DNA of 64,000 nucleotides from Blastopirellula sediminis (GCF_020966755.1 NZ_JAJKFT010000010.1:3374720-3438719); one strand, 5' to 3'; positions 7,906-17,412 are shown, numbered from the stretch's first letter. Numbers and translations are program-made. Notes: generated from the sequence alone by a model not told the origin.

Positions 7906-8871
7906 ATGCCGATCTCGTTCACTTGTCCCCACTGCGGGACGCAAATGGAAATCGACGAAAGTTATGCCGGCCAAACGGGGCCGTGCGCCATTTGTGCCAA
8001 GGAAATCACGATACCGCAGCTAGGAGCGACCGGGCCTGCGACTCCCCAGCCGACGAAAACAGGGGCGCGGAAGCGAGTGTCGGAGGCGGATCAGGCGCGC
8101 ATGCCGCTCTCGACGATTATGTTGATCCTCGGCTTCTCGTTCGCAGGGCTCGCTGGTCTGGCGATTTGCGGCGGCGGGGTCGCCAGCGTGGCGGTCCCGG
8201 CGATCAAGCAGGCTCGCCGCGACACTCAGAACCAAGCCTCCCGCGATAATTTAAAGCGAATCGCCGCGGCGATGGACGCGTACTACTCAACCTACGACGC
8301 CTATCCGCCGGCAGTGACGACCGACGCCAAGGGAAAGCCGATGCATTCGTGGCGCGTACTGCTGCTGCCGTTTCTGGGGCATTCGGAGATTTACTCCCGC
8401 TACAACCTGAACGTGCCGTGGGACGATCCGATGAACATGCAGCTTGTCAGCGAAATGCCGAACGTCTACCGGAGCTTTGACGAAACCGGAAACGGCTTCT
8501 TCGACACGCGGTTTGTGGTGATCCGGGGGAAAGAGACGCTCTTTCCGGACGGGGGCGGCGTCACAAAGGACGATATTAAGGACGAGTACGAATCGCTGCT
8601 GCTGGTGGTCGAAAAGAACGGCCCCGGCGTCAACTGGATGCAGCCCGACGACCTGATCTTGAATCGCGACTCCCTATTAATAGAAAACGACCCGGAAAAC
8701 GCCGCGACGCTGACCAGCAGCCTGACCGGGAACGCGGTCATGGCCGACGGCGAAGCCTTTCTGCTTCCCGACATGACGAGCCAGCAGCTGATGCGCGACA
8801 TGGCGACCCGCAAGGGGCAGGAAGAGGTTCATACCGAACTGCATGATCTGCTGAATGAGCCGCAGTATTAG
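7906..8871 (+). CDS. DUF1559 family pseudopilin-like protein with N-terminal zinc ribbon
   Basis: The ATG at 7906 starts directly before a zinc-ribbon with Cys7, Cys10, Cys27 and Cys30 (CPHC, then CAIC). The frame is open upstream inside eda, but that part is a shadow. A membrane segment follows (about residues 68-97). The region NLKRIAAAMDAYYSTYDAYPPA and then SWRVLLLPFLGHSEIY and WDDPMN is the hallmark of the planctomycete-expanded DUF1559 family, which carries type II secretion pseudopilin-like features. Unlike most DUF1559 members, the N-terminus is not a prepilin peptide but a cytoplasmic zinc ribbon, so it is probably not processed as a pilin. The function is unknown. The length is 321 residues. 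Confidence 0.8.
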   Translation: MPISFTCPHCGTQMEIDESYAGQTGPCAICAKEITIPQLGATGPATPQPTKTGARKRVSEADQARMPLSTIMLILGFSFAGLAGLAICGGGVASVAVPAIKQARRDTQNQASRDNLKRIAAAMDAYYSTYDAYPPAVTTDAKGKPMHSWRVLLLPFLGHSEIYSRYNLNVPWDDPMNMQLVSEMPNVYRSFDETGNGFFDTRFVVIRGKETLFPDGGGVTKDDIKDEYESLLLVVEKNGPGVNWMQPDDLILNRDSLLIENDPENAATLTSSLTGNAVMADGEAFLLPDMTSQQLMRDMATRKGQEEVHTELHDLLNEPQY

Positions 8872-9210
8872 TGAGACGACCGTAGGCTGGGTCGAGACCC
8901 AGCTCTTATTGGCCTACCGCGTAACACGCTGGGTCTTGACCCAGCCTACGATTGATTGTGTGGTAAACCTTAGCGATTAGGGGGCGGCGTCTGGTCACGT
9001 GAGTTTCGACGAGCGATAGCAAGCGACAGTTAGGCGGCACAACCGGCAGCAGCGCCTAGACGCAAAAACTCTTCGCCGTCGGCAAAGTCGACCATGGTTC
9101 GCTAACGAGACCTAGCAAGGCTGCTATCTCCAGCGACATTTCCTGAATGACCGATAGTAACGAATAACCGTCGTTGACTTTCGCAGACGTCGTCAGGGCA
9201 GCTATTTACA
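8872..9210. other. Intergenic region before the Ig-like secreted protein
   Basis: A 339-base gap holding the inverted repeat at 8881-8950. The remaining 260 bases show no gene, repeat or clear promoter. Confidence 0.5.
8881..8950. repeat. Long inverted repeat (CGTAGGCTGGGTC family)
   Basis: The left arm at 8881-8903 starts CGTAGGCTGGGTC and contains its own small palindrome (GGGTCGAGACCC); the right arm at 8927-8950 is its reverse complement with one change (AAGACCC for GAGACCC). The 23-base spacer gives a large hairpin just 9 bases after the stop of the DUF1559 gene. No T-run follows. It resembles an intergenic REP-like or miniature element rather than a simple terminator. Confidence 0.75.
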
Positions 9211-10971
9211 TTGATTACCACCGTACGCCATTTGTCGCTGGGACTGGTCGGGCTAATGCTCTGCCCGCTAGGTCTGTTCGCCCAACAGGCCCGACCCACC
9301 GGTCCGTCGGCAGTGGAAGTGATGGAGACGCGGCAGCGCGAGTTTGCGATTCCGTTCCAGGTGAATCAGGACGGACCTAACCCGCCGGTCGAAGTTCACC
9401 TGATGGTCTCGAACGACCAAGGGGGCAACTGGACGCAGTATCGCGCCGAATCGCCGGCCGCCAATCGTTTCGTCTTTCAGACTAACAATGACGGCGAGTT
9501 TTGGTTCTCGGTTCGCACGATGACCCGCGACGGCAAGCTTTCGGTCAGCCAGCAGAAGCCGGAACTAAAGGTGCGCGTCGATACCGAACTGCCGACCGTT
9601 AAACTCGAACTGAATCCGCTGCCGAGCGGCGAGATCATCGCGCGCTGGATGGTGAGCGACGCGTTAGTCGATCCGAAGAACGTTTACCTTTCGTATCAAA
9701 CGGCGCCCGACGCTCCCTTCACGAATGTGACGGTCGACGCGACGAAGGCCTACAACGAGAACAACGTGATCGCCGGCGAAACCCGCTGGTTCCCCCACGC
9801 GTCGACCCGCTACATGCTCGTTCGCTTTGAAGCGCATGACCGTGCCGGCAACGTCGCCAGCGCTCAGCAAACGACGACCGTGCCGCTGGTCGCGACGCGC
9901 CCGCAATGGGGCGCCGTTCAGGGACAACGCCCGGTACCCGATGGCGACATTTACCGCTCGACGGGAGGCGCCGGCGGCCCAGAAGATCCGTTCCGCCGCC
10001 GTGACAATCAAAAGCCGGCGTCGGTCCCCTGGCCTTCCGACAATCGTATTCCCGGCGCTCCGCCGGCCGCCGAGCCAACCGCTCCGGCAGCAAGCGGAGC
10101 TCCGGCGGCAACCGCCGGAATGGCCGTTCCGTCGGCGCAACCGGCCTCCAATCCGTCGGCTGGCAGCGCTGCGACGAACTCGCGTTTCTCGAACTATTCG
10201 CAATACTCGGCCGGCCCGGCCGAGTCGAAGCCGGTCGACAGCGCGGTTCAGCCGCCGGTCGCTGGCCCGAAGCCGCCGGAGCCGAATCTCGATCTGCCTC
10301 CCGGCGTTACGCCTGAATACGTCAACTTCAAGAAGTTCGAGCTGAACTACAGCGTCGATGCGATCGGCCCTTCCGGTATCGGTCAGGTCGAACTTTGGTT
10401 GACCAAAGATGGTGGCCGTACCTGGGAACCGGGCGGGATCGATCCTGATCAGACCAGCCCGGTGGAAGTCGAAGTGCAATCGGAAGGAACCTATGGCTTT
10501 CGCGTGGTGGTCGAAGGTGGGAACGGTCTAACCGGTCGTCGCCCGCAAGCCGGATCGCTGGCCGACATCTGGATCGTCGTAGACGAGACCCCGCCGGTCG
10601 CCAAGATCGCGAACGTCGTCTACGGCCAAGGCGCCCGGGTTGGTCAGCTCGATATCGAATGGGAAGCGGAAGATCGGTACTTCGGCGAGAAGGCGATTTC
10701 GATCTACTACGCTGGATCGCCCGATGGACCTTGGAAGCCGGTTGCCGAGAATCTGCCGAACGATCGCCACTTCGCCTGGCGAATTACGCCGGAAGTTCCG
10801 GCCGACATTTACCTGAAACTGGTTGCGACCGACGCCGCCGGAAATCGCCACGAATCGATGATTTCGCGGCCGATCGCGAACGATGGGCTGACGCCGCAAG
10901 GGAAGATCAAGTCGATTCGCCCGTCGACCTCTTCCCCCAATCAGGCGACTCTACCCGTGACAATCCGCTAA
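9211..10971 (+). CDS. Secreted protein with duplicated Ig/FN3-like domains
   Basis: A TTG start at 9211 is chosen because it gives a full signal peptide (residues 1-25, cut near FA-QQ); the first ATG (9256) would cut into it. The two globular halves resemble each other: VEVHLMVSNDQGGNW with NNDGEFWFSVR in the first, and GQVELWLTKDGGRTW with SEGTYGFRVVVEGGNG in the second. Each is followed by a second domain ending in a D(R/A)AGN motif (about residues 211 and 552). They are joined by a disordered Pro/Ala/Ser linker (about 250-360). This beta-sandwich pattern is usual for periplasmic or surface proteins. No catalytic site was recognised. The length is 586 residues. Confidence 0.7.
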   Translation: MITTVRHLSLGLVGLMLCPLGLFAQQARPTGPSAVEVMETRQREFAIPFQVNQDGPNPPVEVHLMVSNDQGGNWTQYRAESPAANRFVFQTNNDGEFWFSVRTMTRDGKLSVSQQKPELKVRVDTELPTVKLELNPLPSGEIIARWMVSDALVDPKNVYLSYQTAPDAPFTNVTVDATKAYNENNVIAGETRWFPHASTRYMLVRFEAHDRAGNVASAQQTTTVPLVATRPQWGAVQGQRPVPDGDIYRSTGGAGGPEDPFRRRDNQKPASVPWPSDNRIPGAPPAAEPTAPAASGAPAATAGMAVPSAQPASNPSAGSAATNSRFSNYSQYSAGPAESKPVDSAVQPPVAGPKPPEPNLDLPPGVTPEYVNFKKFELNYSVDAIGPSGIGQVELWLTKDGGRTWEPGGIDPDQTSPVEVEVQSEGTYGFRVVVEGGNGLTGRRPQAGSLADIWIVVDETPPVAKIANVVYGQGARVGQLDIEWEAEDRYFGEKAISIYYAGSPDGPWKPVAENLPNDRHFAWRITPEVPADIYLKLVATDAAGNRHESMISRPIANDGLTPQGKIKSIRPSTSSPNQATLPVTIR

Positions 10972-11025
10972 CTGCCGGGTAGGCTACAGCGGTTTGATCG
11001 TCACGCTGCCTGACCCCATTTCGGC

Positions 11026-12132
11026 ATGTCGAAAACCGTCCATTGCTTTGATTTTCTCGATGAAGACGCCGGCGAAGTCCCCGGGATGGCGATCGTCTAC
11101 GGACGCGAAGCGCTGCTGGCTCGCCTGGCTTTGCGGCAGATTCGGCATGCGGTCGTCGGCGGTGATGACGAGGATGTGCCGATCGCCCGACTCGACGGCA
11201 AGACCGCCGCTTGGCGAGACGTCATCGACGAAGTCGGCACGGTCAGCCTGTTCGGCGGAGGAAGTCGCCGCCTGGTGATTCTCGACGGGGCTGACGACTT
11301 CGTCAGCCGTTACCGGGCCGAACTGGAAAAGTATGCCGACAAACCGAAGCGTAGCGGCGTGCTGGTCCTGGTGGTCGAGAACTGGCCGAAGAACACCAAA
11401 CTGTTCAAGAAGCTGGACGAGACCGGCTTGCAGGTCGATTGCAACCTGCCGGAGAAGAAGTCAGGCAAGCGGAGCGTTCCGGACGCGAAGGCGCTGCACG
11501 ACTGGATGATCAAATGGGCGAAGAAGACCCACCAGGTCAAGCTCGAGCGGGACGCCGCCGAGATGATGGTCGAACTGATCGGTCCGGAGCTGGGGCTGAT
11601 CGATCAGGATCTGGCCCGACTGTCGCTGTACGTCGAACCGAACGGAAAGGTGACGGCTGACCTGGTTCGCGACGTCGTCGGCGGTTGGCGGATGAAGGCG
11701 ATCTGGGACCTGGTCGATGCGGCGGTCGAAGGACGAACCGCCGGCGTGCTGGAAGACTTGGATAAGCTCTTCCAGATGGGCGAACGCCCGCAAAAGCTGT
11801 ACGGTCAGATCGCCTGGTCGCTGCGGCGCTATGCGGCGGCGGCTCGGATCTATCAGCGAGCCCAGCGAACCGGCGAAGCGAAGTCGCTGCGAAACGCCCT
11901 AGCCGACGCCGGTTTCCCGAACTGGCCGAAGGCGCTTGATGAAGCGCAGGAACGGTTGAAGCGTCTGGGATCGATCCGCGCCGGTCGATTATTTCAACAG
12001 CTACTGAAGTTGGATCTCTCGCTCAAAGGGACCCACTCGCACGACGATCGAGGGCGGCTGGCGCTCGAAAAGCTGTTCGTCGGCTTCGCGGCGGAGCTCG
12101 ATCCGCGTCATACGCATGGTGATCGCCGCTAA
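11026..12132 (+). CDS. holA: DNA polymerase III, delta subunit
   Basis: The delta subunit opens the beta sliding clamp as part of the clamp loader at the replication fork. The protein (368 residues) shows the usual divergent layout: an N-terminal AAA-like domain with no Walker motifs (VYGREALLARLAL near residue 25; FGGGSRRLVILDGAD near 75), then a middle helical domain (LIGPELGLIDQDLARL), and a collar domain ending in LDLSLKGTHSHDDRGRLALEKL, matching the end of HolA proteins. It is monocistronic here; the rest of the clamp loader is not in the window. The assignment rests on these distributed motifs because the family is weakly conserved. Confidence 0.85.
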   Translation: MSKTVHCFDFLDEDAGEVPGMAIVYGREALLARLALRQIRHAVVGGDDEDVPIARLDGKTAAWRDVIDEVGTVSLFGGGSRRLVILDGADDFVSRYRAELEKYADKPKRSGVLVLVVENWPKNTKLFKKLDETGLQVDCNLPEKKSGKRSVPDAKALHDWMIKWAKKTHQVKLERDAAEMMVELIGPELGLIDQDLARLSLYVEPNGKVTADLVRDVVGGWRMKAIWDLVDAAVEGRTAGVLEDLDKLFQMGERPQKLYGQIAWSLRRYAAAARIYQRAQRTGEAKSLRNALADAGFPNWPKALDEAQERLKRLGSIRAGRLFQQLLKLDLSLKGTHSHDDRGRLALEKLFVGFAAELDPRHTHGDRR

Positions 12133-12366
12133 ATCCGGAATTTCATCTGCGGCTCACATGATTCTCTTGCAATCTGCCAATAGTATTAGAGGTGCTATCG
12201 CATCCAGAAGCACTTGATGCGTGCAACTTGGAAATTTGAGAATCTCAGTCGAAATTGCGAACCGCCTCCAAGCTGCAGCCGTACGTTGTATTACAGACGG
12301 TCATGGATGGACCGTTGCTCATCTCATCTGCTAGCGAGGGGCGATTGTTGGATCGCCGAAACTAAA

Positions 12367-12624
12367 ATGAACACGAATGTCGCACGGACGCCGGAAAAGA
12401 CGGACGATTCCCAATTCAATCTCACCAACGCGGTCACCTACGGTTTGCTAACCGCGGTGCTGACGGCGCCGATTGGAGCGATTTTGGCGTTCTATCTCGC
12501 AGCGGACGACGCTTCGGTCACTACCCTCTGGCAGTTCCACGTGCAGGCGCCGGTTAGCTTTGGCGCCTTGGTCGCCTTTCTGACGTCGGGGCTGTTCGGC
12601 GCCAAGTTCGGCGCTCAGCTCTAA
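12367..12624 (+). CDS. Small two-helix membrane protein
   Basis: The ATG at 12367 is taken because the upstream in-frame residues (from 12214) do not look like protein. It gives 85 residues with two membrane segments (about 27-48, YGLLTAVLTAPIGAILAFYLA, and about 62-82, APVSFGALVAFLTSGLFGAKFG). No family is recognised. It ends 3 bases before the stop of the convergent Wzz-type gene. Confidence 0.5.
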   Translation: MNTNVARTPEKTDDSQFNLTNAVTYGLLTAVLTAPIGAILAFYLAADDASVTTLWQFHVQAPVSFGALVAFLTSGLFGAKFGAQL

Positions 12625-12627
12625 TCC

Positions 12628-14256
12628 TTACGTCGCAGAAGTATTATCCGGCAGCGGCGAAGCGGTTCCCGCTTCCGGCAGCGGAGGAATGACCGCGCCT
12701 GATCCGCGGCGGTCTGACTGATTCTCTGCCGGCGCTGAATCGCTGGCTCGACGTCCCCCTTGGCTGCGTCGGTCTCCACCAGAGGCTTGCGGTTGCACCT
12801 CTGGCGCCGGCGCGGGAGGATCGGCCGCTCGACGACCGCCCGGTTGAACGGTGGCGGCAGGGCCATCGGGATGATCGCTGGCACGTTTCCCCCACAGCTT
12901 ATCGCTCAGGCGACGACCCAACTGCACCGGACCCGGCGAAGTCAGCACCAACAAGCCGACGCCGATCGCGATGCCGCCGGCCAGGCCGACCAGCAGGATC
13001 ATCGTCCGGCCAGGACCGATCGGATAGGTTCCGACCACCGGCGAGTCGACCAGGGTAATCAGGCTCGTCGACTCGGCGCCGAGCAAACTCGCTTTGGCGT
13101 CGCTCAACTGCTTTTGCGTGGTCGCCAGGTTCTGCAGACGTTCCTGGACGTTCGACGCCAGGTTGTCATACTGGGCTCGCATCCCGGCGATGCCGCCGAG
13201 CTTCGCCAGGACTTCCTTCTCTTGCTTGCCGAGCGAAACGATCAGCGCTTGATTGACGCGCAGTTCGTTGTCGACGGCGATATGAGCGCGGGCCAGCTCC
13301 GACAGCAGATTGTCGCGGACTTCTTCTTCCGCCGCGACCGCCGCGCGAACTTGCGGGTGATCGGGGTTCATGCGGCCCAGCAATTGCGATTTGTTCAGCT
13401 GGGCGTCGACCAGGCCATCCTTCAGACGCTGCAGCGCCGGTTGAGCCGCCAACAATTGATTGGGAGCGGCGAGCAGCATCTCGGGATTGTTCTTCGAGTC
13501 GGCGAGCAATTGCAGCAGTTCTTTCAGCATGTCGCGCTGCGACTCGGCCTGACGAAGTTCGTCGGTGATTTGGCGGTGGGTCGCTTGCAGCTTGCCGTCG
13601 GCCGATGCGGTTTCGTTCAGGCTGCGAAGTTCTCCCAGATCGCTGCCGACGCTCCGCTCGAACGTTTCCAGCTTGGCGGTCGCATCGTTCAGATCTTCTT
13701 GCGCCAGTTCAACGGCACGCTGCAGTTCGGCGATCACGCTGGCCGCTTTGCTGTTGCGAATCCGCTGCAGGGCCAATTGCAGTTCTCGGCTGAGAGCGGT
13801 CGCTAGTTCCGCCGCCCGATCACGACTGGTTCCTTCGACCGACAGAATCAAAACTTCGGTCGTACCGAACTCGGCGCCGTTGGGAGGAGCAATGCCGATC
13901 CGCGAACGCAACGTATCAATATCATCGAGCGACGGGAAATCGCTAGACGAGCCGGTCGGGCCGACCGTTTCGAGCGTCTTCTTCACCACCGCGGTGCTGC
14001 GAGCCGCCTGGACGATCGTCTCTTGCGCGGTGCGCATGTCGTCGATCGTGCTGAACCGCCCCTGCTTGTCGAGCTGGCCGATCGCCGCGTCACGCACCAC
14101 CATGGTTTGCGAGGCGCTCCAGAGTCGCGTCTTGGCGAAGGCGAACACGAGCGCAAGCAAACCGCACGCGATCGTCGGCGCCAGGATCATCCACTTCTTT
14201 TCGAGGACTGTCTTGCGCCAATACTGGACCTGCGGGTTGTCGAGTAGACCGTTCAT
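12628..14256 (-). CDS. Wzz/GumC-type polysaccharide chain-length determinant (PCP family), no kinase domain
   Basis: Inner-membrane protein that in this family regulates the length or export of surface polysaccharide. It has a first membrane segment (about residues 23-41), a long periplasmic alpha-helical region with coiled coils (about 130-390, including ELQRAVELAQEDLNDATAKLE) and a second membrane segment (about 423-444) preceded by the Pro-Gly motif typical of PCP proteins (VVGTYPIGPGRTM). The C-terminal 95 residues are cytoplasmic and disordered, with repeated RRA(S/A)D and DRRG units instead of a BY-kinase domain. No glycosyltransferase or polysaccharide export gene is adjacent, so it is an orphan in this window. 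Length 542 residues. Confidence 0.8.
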   Translation of the reverse strand: MNGLLDNPQVQYWRKTVLEKKWMILAPTIACGLLALVFAFAKTRLWSASQTMVVRDAAIGQLDKQGRFSTIDDMRTAQETIVQAARSTAVVKKTLETVGPTGSSSDFPSLDDIDTLRSRIGIAPPNGAEFGTTEVLILSVEGTSRDRAAELATALSRELQLALQRIRNSKAASVIAELQRAVELAQEDLNDATAKLETFERSVGSDLGELRSLNETASADGKLQATHRQITDELRQAESQRDMLKELLQLLADSKNNPEMLLAAPNQLLAAQPALQRLKDGLVDAQLNKSQLLGRMNPDHPQVRAAVAAEEEVRDNLLSELARAHIAVDNELRVNQALIVSLGKQEKEVLAKLGGIAGMRAQYDNLASNVQERLQNLATTQKQLSDAKASLLGAESTSLITLVDSPVVGTYPIGPGRTMILLVGLAGGIAIGVGLLVLTSPGPVQLGRRLSDKLWGKRASDHPDGPAATVQPGGRRAADPPAPAPEVQPQASGGDRRSQGGRRASDSAPAENQSDRRGSGAVIPPLPEAGTASPLPDNTSAT

Positions 14257-14391
14257 GATTCATGCAATGCAAGGTTCGCGGGTCAAACCGATCGTAACGA
14301 TTGCGCATCCGGAGCGCTGTCGTCGGCGCGAAAGTATAGGTTGCGATAGAGCGCAGTTCAGAAGAAATAAGTCCGCATTTCGCCGTGTGAT

Positions 14392-15531
14392 TTAGCGCGC
14401 AAAGCGATCAGGCGCCAGGAATTCGAGCGGTAACGGACTCGTCCCCCGCTCGACCAGATCGGCCAGCGCTTCACCCAGCACCGCCGTGAACTTGAAGCCA
14501 TGCCCTGAAAGGCCGGCCGCCAACGCGATCCGCTCTTCGCCGGGATAGAGGCCGAGCAAAAAGTTCTCGTCCGGCGTCATCGTGTAGAGACACGTTTCAT
14601 GACGAAGCGGTCGCTTGGAGACGCCGGGGATCGAACGTTGGAAGAACGCGGCGATTCGCCGCTGATCTTCCGGATCGGCCGAGTGTTCGTAGTCCCACGG
14701 CGAAGCGAGCTCCTGGCCGCCGCCATGTTCGGCGCCTTTTAGTCCGCCGCCAGGCGTGATTTCGGGGAAGCCGTAGAAGTAGCCGTGCGACGACTCAAAG
14801 AAGTAGCAGGGACAGCCGTTCGCCTCTTGCAGTCGCAAGTCGTCAATCGCGTACCAATGAAGATGCTTTCGCAACACTCGGAGCGGAACGTTGAGTTGCT
14901 TCAAGAGCTCGACTGCGCCAGAACCGCCGGCGATGATCAGCTTTGCGGCGCGGTACTCTCCACGCGAAGTCGAAACGCAAAAGCCTTCGCCATCACGACT
15001 CCAGGAGAGAATCTGCGTATCGCCGATCAGCTCTCCGCTATGCTGCTGCGCTAGTTGTAGAAACGTGGAGACGCAATCTTCGACCAGCAGATAACCGGCG
15101 CGGCGCTCAAAGGCGACCAGATGATCGTCGGGAAAGAGATACTGCGGAAACTGACGCGACGCTTCCACCGGAGTCAGTTGATCGATTTCCAAATCGAATT
15201 GCTCCGCGGCTCGCATGACGCCGGGGAGCACAATTCCATCCGGCGGGCCGATCTCGACCAGGCCGGTTTCGTGATAGAGCGAGCGCTGCGACTCCGCTTC
15301 CAATTCACGCCACAGCTCATAGCTCCGCTTCAGCAGCGGCACGTAGCTGGGATGTTCGAAGTAGGCCTGGCGGATGATTCGCGTTTCGCCGTGCGAACTG
15401 CCGTGAATGTGCGGCGGCTGAAATCGATCGATCGCCGCCGCGCGAAGTCCACGCTTCGCCAACTGGTAGAGAGCCGCCGACCCGACTCCGCCGGCGCCAA
15501 GGACCAGTACGTCGTACGGAGCAGTCGACAT
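14392..15531 (-). CDS. FAD-dependent monomeric sarcosine oxidase / N-methyl-L-tryptophan oxidase family
   Basis: A flavoprotein amine oxidase that demethylates N-methyl amino acids, giving formaldehyde and hydrogen peroxide. The ATG at 15531 is preferred because AGGTG sits 7 bases before it; a GTG at 15540 is possible. The sequence has the dinucleotide-binding GAGGVGSA at residues 12-19, the family motif HGSSHGETRIIR (43-54) and Cys314 in HETCLYTMTPD, the site of covalent FAD attachment in monomeric sarcosine oxidase. GLSGHGFKF gives the C-terminal FAD contact. It overlaps no gene but starts only 9 bases after the stop of the upstream lipoprotein-like gene, so the two are probably cotranscribed. 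The preferred amine is not determinable. Confidence 0.88.
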   Translation of the reverse strand: MSTAPYDVLVLGAGGVGSAALYQLAKRGLRAAAIDRFQPPHIHGSSHGETRIIRQAYFEHPSYVPLLKRSYELWRELEAESQRSLYHETGLVEIGPPDGIVLPGVMRAAEQFDLEIDQLTPVEASRQFPQYLFPDDHLVAFERRAGYLLVEDCVSTFLQLAQQHSGELIGDTQILSWSRDGEGFCVSTSRGEYRAAKLIIAGGSGAVELLKQLNVPLRVLRKHLHWYAIDDLRLQEANGCPCYFFESSHGYFYGFPEITPGGGLKGAEHGGGQELASPWDYEHSADPEDQRRIAAFFQRSIPGVSKRPLRHETCLYTMTPDENFLLGLYPGEERIALAAGLSGHGFKFTAVLGEALADLVERGTSPLPLEFLAPDRFAR

Positions 15532-15540
15532 GGAAAACAC

Positions 15541-17412
15541 CTATTGCTGCGGCTTGATCTCGAAATCGAGCGACGCTTGGCCGAACTTGTCGGTCTCTTT
15601 GTCGCGTACCGAAAGTTCCAAGCGATATCGGCCAGGCGGAATCCCCTCGGGCAGATAAAGTCGGTAGGTGAACGACAGGTCGCGGCGTCGATTGGCGCAC
15701 CGATCTTTGTACTCTGGAAAAGTCCGAGCGTCGACACGGCGGCCGGTATCGTTGAAGATCTCGTAGCTCGCGCCCCAGGTCGACTCGAACTGGCCGTCGA
15801 CTTCTTTGCTCGTCAGGTTTTCGATCTCGAGGTAAACCAGCAGCTCTTCGCCGGGCGTGAACGACGTTTTCTCAAACGGGGTGAAGTCGCCGAAGCCCTT
15901 CACGTTGCGGACGAAGGTGACGTTCCGCAGGTCGAGCGGGCAGAGCTCGCTCAGGCTGGCGGTCGCTTCCTGGAGCGATCGCAAGGCCAACAAACTGCGG
16001 CGATCGACCGGGATCTCGCTGTTATGGGCGAAGTCGCTGGCGGCGAACAGCAAGTTCGACCAGAACTCTTGTTCGGGGGCCGGGAGCGCTTCGATCTTCC
16101 TCATCGCTTCCCCTTTTCGCTCGGCGATCAGGTAAAGCATCCGCAGGTGAATTTCTTTCGTCTGTCGTTCTGCATCGGTCAGCTGTGAATTGCGAAGCGA
16201 CATTTCCATCGCCGCGATCGCTTGACGCAGGGCGCTATCCCAATCTTGCGACGTTCCGGCCGGACGATCCCGTTCGGACCAGTACAAGATTCGCTTGTCG
16301 TCGCGGCGATGAGCGACCCACCCGGCATCTTCCAGATCGAAGATGATCGACTGCAGTTCGTCCAAGGTGAGGGCCGGAGGAGCGGCGACGTGATCGCTCG
16401 AACGGCCGCCATCGGCGGAATCGCTCGACTTGGCCGGTAACGCGTGTTTGTTGAGTTGGTTGAAGATGTCTTCCAGCGAAACGTGGCCGCGATTCCAAAT
16501 CGCTTCCATCACCAACTGCTGGTCGGCGGAGAGTGGCTGAACCGCAGCCGGCGAAGATTTCGGCATGTCGGCCTTCGCCTGGTTGGCGGTTGGCGGAATC
16601 GCAGTCGGCGGAACATTGCTGACGACGCCGGTTCGCTGATCTTCCATCTGATCGGGATGAGCCCCTTGCAGGACCGCTTCTTCAGCGGTCGGCAGCGGTT
16701 CGACGTGCGATACTTGCTGCACCGGATAAGCGGTCGCGGCGGGCTGGGCGTGAGCGGGCTGATCGCGACGCGTGAATTCGTACTGGGTGAAGTTCGGATT
16801 TCCGGTGCGAGCGTACTCGGCGATCTGCTCGGCGGTCGGCAGATCGGCGGCGGATGTTCCTTCCGCGGTCGGCAGTCGCTGCGGCACGTCGCCGCGAGCT
16901 TGACCGACGCGTTGCTTCATTTGATCAAGCAGCGCGGCCAGTTGATCGTTCGAAGCGGCGGTTTGCTGCGGCGTGGTCGCCGGCTTGGCGGCCAGCTGCG
17001 TTTCGGCGGGCTTCTTCTCTTCCGGCGGTTTGGCCGAAGCGAATTGCGTTTCTAGAATCCCGAGCACGCGTTCCAGCTCTTCCGGCGAACTGCCGTTGAA
17101 CTGACGGATGATCGCCGCTTTTTCGGTCTCAGGGAGAGAGAGCGACTGAACGCGAGCCAGGAAATCCGGGGGAAGTTGCTCCTGCTCGGCCGTAACTTCG
17201 TCGATTTCGCGCGACGCGGAGGCGACCACTTCTTCCTGTTCGTCGAGGACATGGCGCTTGCGGCGCGAACCGGCAGGCGGGCCTGACATAATGCCGGCCA
17301 ACGAAGTGTCGCCAGAGCTATGCGTGTACAAACCGGGTACGCAACCAATATTGGTCGCCGCCAGGAGGAGGATGCCGTAAGCAATTCCGTAGTTCGTACT
17401 TCGAAACTTCAT
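15541..17412 (-). CDS. Large lipoprotein-like hypothetical protein
   Basis: The ATG at 17412 is preferred (AAGGT lies 6 bases upstream); a GTG one codon earlier is possible. The N-terminus has a hydrophobic signal ending in NIGC near residue 24, which resembles a lipobox but has Asn at -3, so lipidation is uncertain. Residues 40-280 are disordered, rich in Pro, Ala, Thr and Gln. The middle region (about 290-375) includes LSADQQLVMEAIWNRGHVSLEDIF, which looks like a winged-helix pattern. The C-terminal 160 residues form a beta-rich domain (FTPGEELLVYLEIENLTS, GIPPGRYRLELSVRDKET) of the type seen in planctomycete surface proteins. No specific function recognised. It is 623 residues long and precedes the oxidase gene. 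Confidence 0.65.
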   Translation of the reverse strand: MKFRSTNYGIAYGILLLAATNIGCVPGLYTHSSGDTSLAGIMSGPPAGSRRKRHVLDEQEEVVASASREIDEVTAEQEQLPPDFLARVQSLSLPETEKAAIIRQFNGSSPEELERVLGILETQFASAKPPEEKKPAETQLAAKPATTPQQTAASNDQLAALLDQMKQRVGQARGDVPQRLPTAEGTSAADLPTAEQIAEYARTGNPNFTQYEFTRRDQPAHAQPAATAYPVQQVSHVEPLPTAEEAVLQGAHPDQMEDQRTGVVSNVPPTAIPPTANQAKADMPKSSPAAVQPLSADQQLVMEAIWNRGHVSLEDIFNQLNKHALPAKSSDSADGGRSSDHVAAPPALTLDELQSIIFDLEDAGWVAHRRDDKRILYWSERDRPAGTSQDWDSALRQAIAAMEMSLRNSQLTDAERQTKEIHLRMLYLIAERKGEAMRKIEALPAPEQEFWSNLLFAASDFAHNSEIPVDRRSLLALRSLQEATASLSELCPLDLRNVTFVRNVKGFGDFTPFEKTSFTPGEELLVYLEIENLTSKEVDGQFESTWGASYEIFNDTGRRVDARTFPEYKDRCANRRRDLSFTYRLYLPEGIPPGRYRLELSVRDKETDKFGQASLDFEIKPQQ

